64,000 nucleotides of DNA from Poecilobothrus nobilitatus (Eukaryota > Arthropoda > Insecta > Diptera > Dolichopodidae). The stretch lies in assembly GCA_947095535.1 (NCBI GenBank), contig OX352773.1, positions 268,514,515 through 268,578,514 of the forward strand. Direction: 5' to 3'. The position numbers and the translations under genes are program-made. The notes under the pieces are model-generated. The model was not told where the DNA came from and ran no database searches. It saw only the letters and a list, made by a program, of their open reading frames with translations. Shown one piece after another: positions 61,281 through 64,000 of this stretch. Each line of letters opens with the position of its first letter. The first letter of the stretch is position 1.

Positions 61281-61897
61281 CAGAAAAAGAGGAAGAGTAC
61301 AGTAGAGTAAACTATGTCAACTCTGGGATATTCGTTTGAACATAATATAAGCTGCTTCGCTTAAACTTGATCATCTTTTACAAAATTTCAGATGTTTTAC
61401 TTAGTTAAGTACTGAAATATATTTATGTAAATTTTGGAGTTATATAACAGCTACTCCAATCTATTTTCGTGAACCAACCACATTTTATAAAAGTTATTGC
61501 CATAAAACTTGAACATCTTTTACAAGATTTCACATACCTATAGCTTAATTAAGTTCCAAAATGTTCAAGGTGCCTGAACCTGTTGGGCTGATTAGCAATA
61601 AGACTTCATACAAATTATTGCGATTATACTTGATCATTTTCATTATCAACATATTTCAGATGATTTATTAAGTGGGGACCAATTTGTGGGGATATAAATT
61701 ATGCTTTATGCTAAAATTGTTAGCATGTTAGCATGATTAAAATTTCATATATCTAATTAGCTTGAATAAACGCTGAAATTTAAATAATGAAACGAACATA
61801 TCCACTTGCATCTATATCTACCTCTACTTCTTTTAAGTGCCACAAACATAATAGAAAATTTATTATACCCTTGCACAATACATTCATACGGGTATAA
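61281..61897 (+). mobile_element. mini-me/DINE-1-type element (copy E)
   Basis: Starts near GAGTACAGTAGAGTAAACTA, TGTCAACTCTGGGATATTCG and ends in the stem-loop TTATACCC ... GGGTATAA (61863-61897). The 5' body matches copy F. The GGAC microsatellite and conserved core are missing, leaving only the CTTTTAAGTGCCACAAACAT segment before the hairpin. Non-coding. Confidence 0.62.
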
Positions 61898-62390
61898 AAA
61901 ACCGTTCAGAGTCAATGTAAATATTATATTAATGTAAATATATATTTATGTATATATAATATTGAAACCCTATTTTTACCATTCAATTATATTTTTTTGC
62001 TTCAAAATCTTCAAATATATATGTATGTATGTATGTATATGAAAAGAAAAACAAATAACAATTTTTTTAAAATTTATTGAATTTGATCTATTTATTTTGT
62101 TTTTTAGTTTTTTAGTTAGTCAATCAAAAAAAAAAAATTTAAAACAAAAGTTACTTTTCTTCTATATACATTTTTTATCTGAAGATAATATTACTAAAAT
62201 ATATATATTAATATTATAAAAAACATAAAAAACATGATATGGCTATATCATACATAAAATATTATGCTTACAAGTCGATAATTGATTAGATAATTCAAAA
62301 ATCATATTTTTTTCTTTGTTTTTGTTGTAGACTACATTATATTTTATATGTAAGCAAATGTAATAAAAAGCGAATATTCCAAAACTAAAA
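61898..62390. other. AT-rich spacer between two mini-me-type elements
   Basis: No gene; contains TATGTATGTATGTATG near 62018-62038. Confidence 0.55.
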
Positions 62391-63466
62391 TAAACGAGAA
62401 AGAGTGCAGTAGAGTAGACTGTGTCAACTCTGGGATACCCGTATGAACGTAATCTATCCTGTTTCTATAAAACTTGATCATCTTTTAAAAACATTCAGAT
62501 GTTTTAGTACCGAACTACAGAGATATATTTATGTAAATTGTGGAGTTGTATGACAGCTATCCGAATCTATTGCGCCTAGCTTCATTAAGTTCCAAGAAAT
62601 GCAAGAAGCCTGAACCGGCTGCTTTAGACCAATCAAATTTTACAAAAGTTTTTGGCATGCAACTCGACACTTTTTCACTAAATTACAGATAGCTAGCTTC
62701 AATAGACACTGAGTTATTTTCATTTAAAAAGTGAAGTTTTATGGCAACTATCCGAACCTGTCATATCATCACAACCAAATTTTACAGAAGTTGTTGCCAT
62801 AAAACTTGATCATCACTTGCAAAATTTCAGAAACCTAGCTTGAATAGATACTGAGTTATTTCTATATAAAGATAGAAGTTGTATGGCAGCTACTCGAACC
62901 CGCCGACCGAAAATGTTGGAATTAAATAGCAAAACTAACAATTTTGCAAAAGTGACATAAAAAAAATTTCAGCCTCATAGCTCCTTTATTTTTTGAGTTA
63001 TCGTGCGGACGGACACTGAGTTATTTTCATTTAAAAAGAGAAGTTGTATGGCAGCTACCCGAGCCCGTCGCACCACCACAACCAAATTTTGAAAAAGTTG
63101 TTGCCATAAAACTTGATCATCACTTGCAAACTTCAGAAACCTAGCTTGAATAGATACTGAGTTATTTCTATATAAAGATAGAAGTTGTATGGCAGCTACT
63201 CGAACCCGCCGACCGAAAATGTTGGATTTAAATAGCAAAACTAACAATTTTGCAAAAGTGACGTAAAAAAATTTTCAACCTCCTAGCTCCTTTATTTTTT
63301 GAGTTATCGTGCGGACGGACGGACGGACGTACATGGCTTAATCGACTAAGAATTCGATTCTGAGCCGATCCATACCTTTGACACTATATCTAGCTCGACT
63401 CCTTTAAGGTGTCACAAACGTAATGCAAATTTATTATACCCTTGAACATAGTTCATACGGGTATAA
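62391..63466 (+). mobile_element. mini-me/DINE-1-type element with 307-bp internal duplication (copy F)
   Basis: Starts GAGTGCAGTAGAGTAGACTG, TGTCAACTCTGGGATACCCG. Ends with (GGAC)4 (63313-63328), a CATGGCTTAATCGACTAAGA core, ATTCTGAGCCGATCCATACC and the stem-loop TTATACCC ... GGGTATAA (63434-63466). The block 62705-63011 is tandemly repeated at 63012-63318. This is the most complete example of the microsatellite-core-hairpin arrangement here. The minus frame 62975-63247 is incidental. Confidence 0.68.
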
Positions 63467-64000
63467 AAATGAAAAAAAAAACTTTCTACATTATAGATCG
63501 ATCTTCTTCAAAATCACCACACAATTTGAATATTGTAAAAATTCAAAAATATTCGTTTGAAATATTGAAAACTTGACAGAATTTCAATTTGAACAAGAAT
63601 TAAAATTATATGACCATAAGTTCTATAAAATGACGGAATAGACTATAGATAGCTAACAATAAAATAAAAATGTTTGAGAATGTGGCAATTTAACGTGTTT
63701 TTACGTGGCAATTTAAAATAAAAAATATTATTAAGGTACAATGAAGAAAAATTTAAAACCTTTTACAAGTTAAGGACATTTTTATCTAAAATTATTTATT
63801 ATAAAAAAAATATCCTGATCTTTTACCAAATTATACATGATATACATGTCTTCATTTCCTTTTTCCTTTAATTTTTCTTTGTCACTCTAATTGAATTAGA
63901 TATATTTCATAATATATGTATATTGTAAAATGGGACGACTTTTATTAATCTACATATGTTTTCATTTCCTAGTAGATCATTCTATATAGTATTCATGTTA
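63467..64000. other. AT-rich DNA at the right edge
   Basis: No gene or recognised repeat seen. Confidence 0.55.

Larger units (their letters stand above)
39786..64000 (+). other. Inferred first intron of the ABCC transporter gene (open at the right edge)
   Basis: It begins with the GTAAGT donor. Reading onward on the + strand I found no acceptor followed by a frame encoding the next family segment (a Trp/Glu-rich linker and the first transmembrane helices). The interval is full of mobile elements, listed separately. The extent is inferred from absence of exons, so a short exon in AT-rich sequence could have been missed. Confidence 0.45.

Noticed and set aside
62975..63247. 90-codon minus-strand ORF with internally repeated RVAAIQLL words
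   Set aside because: The protein repeat simply mirrors the 307-bp DNA duplication in a non-coding mini-me-type element.

Overview
The window is eukaryotic, very AT-rich (roughly 80% A+T by eye) and almost entirely non-coding, with many poly-A/poly-T runs. It looks like one chromosomal segment of an insect genome, most likely a dipteran. Three things suggest this: a spliced first coding exon of an ABCC/MRP4-type transporter, short interspersed elements matching the dipteran mini-me/DINE-1 (Helentron-associated) pattern, and tRNA-derived SINEs. There is no bacterial-style gene organisation, no rRNA, no intact tRNA and no CRISPR array. Nearly all ORFs of 60 to 115 codons are chance frames in AT-rich DNA or lie inside repeats.

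One real gene is recognised. Its first coding exon is at 39601-39785 (+ strand), preceded by a 5' UTR with a strong candidate splice acceptor at 39223-39225 and followed by a consensus GTAAGT donor. No second coding exon was found downstream, so intron 1 probably runs past the end of the window (more than 24 kb). If so, everything from 39.8 to 64 kb is intronic.

Layout. (1) 0.5-12 kb holds several copies of a DINE-1/Helentron-like repeat (480-1309, 2456-3135, 7969-9253, fragment at 11630-11900), a MITE candidate (9984-10454) and a dead non-LTR reverse transcriptase fragment (12165-12355). (2) 13.3-17.7 kb holds a foldback element around GTTCACCGGTGAAC palindromes, a CAA/CAG-rich stretch with an initiator-like site, and the dead C-terminus of a second non-LTR element (17140-17700). 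(3) 17.7-39 kb is mostly plain AT-rich DNA with two tRNA-derived SINEs (20841-21046, 31826-32015) and one decayed repeat fragment. (4) 39.2-53.5 kb holds the ABC-transporter exon, a 907-bp terminal-inverted-repeat element, a second foldback relative, a third SINE with a 9-bp target duplication, a long imperfect palindrome (49401-49765), and two facing copies of an unknown sequence about 1 kb apart (51650-52085 and 53040-53500). (5) 54.5-63.5 kb is dense in repeats: a full-length Helentron-like copy, two head-to-tail copies of a 2.6-2.7 kb composite element containing a ~144-bp tandem array, and two mini-me-type elements, one with a 307-bp internal duplication.

No new multi-gene system is visible. 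The unusual material is in the architecture of the mobile elements: mosaic 3' ends, internal tandem duplications, and a tandemly duplicated composite element that seems to have gained and lost internal repeats.
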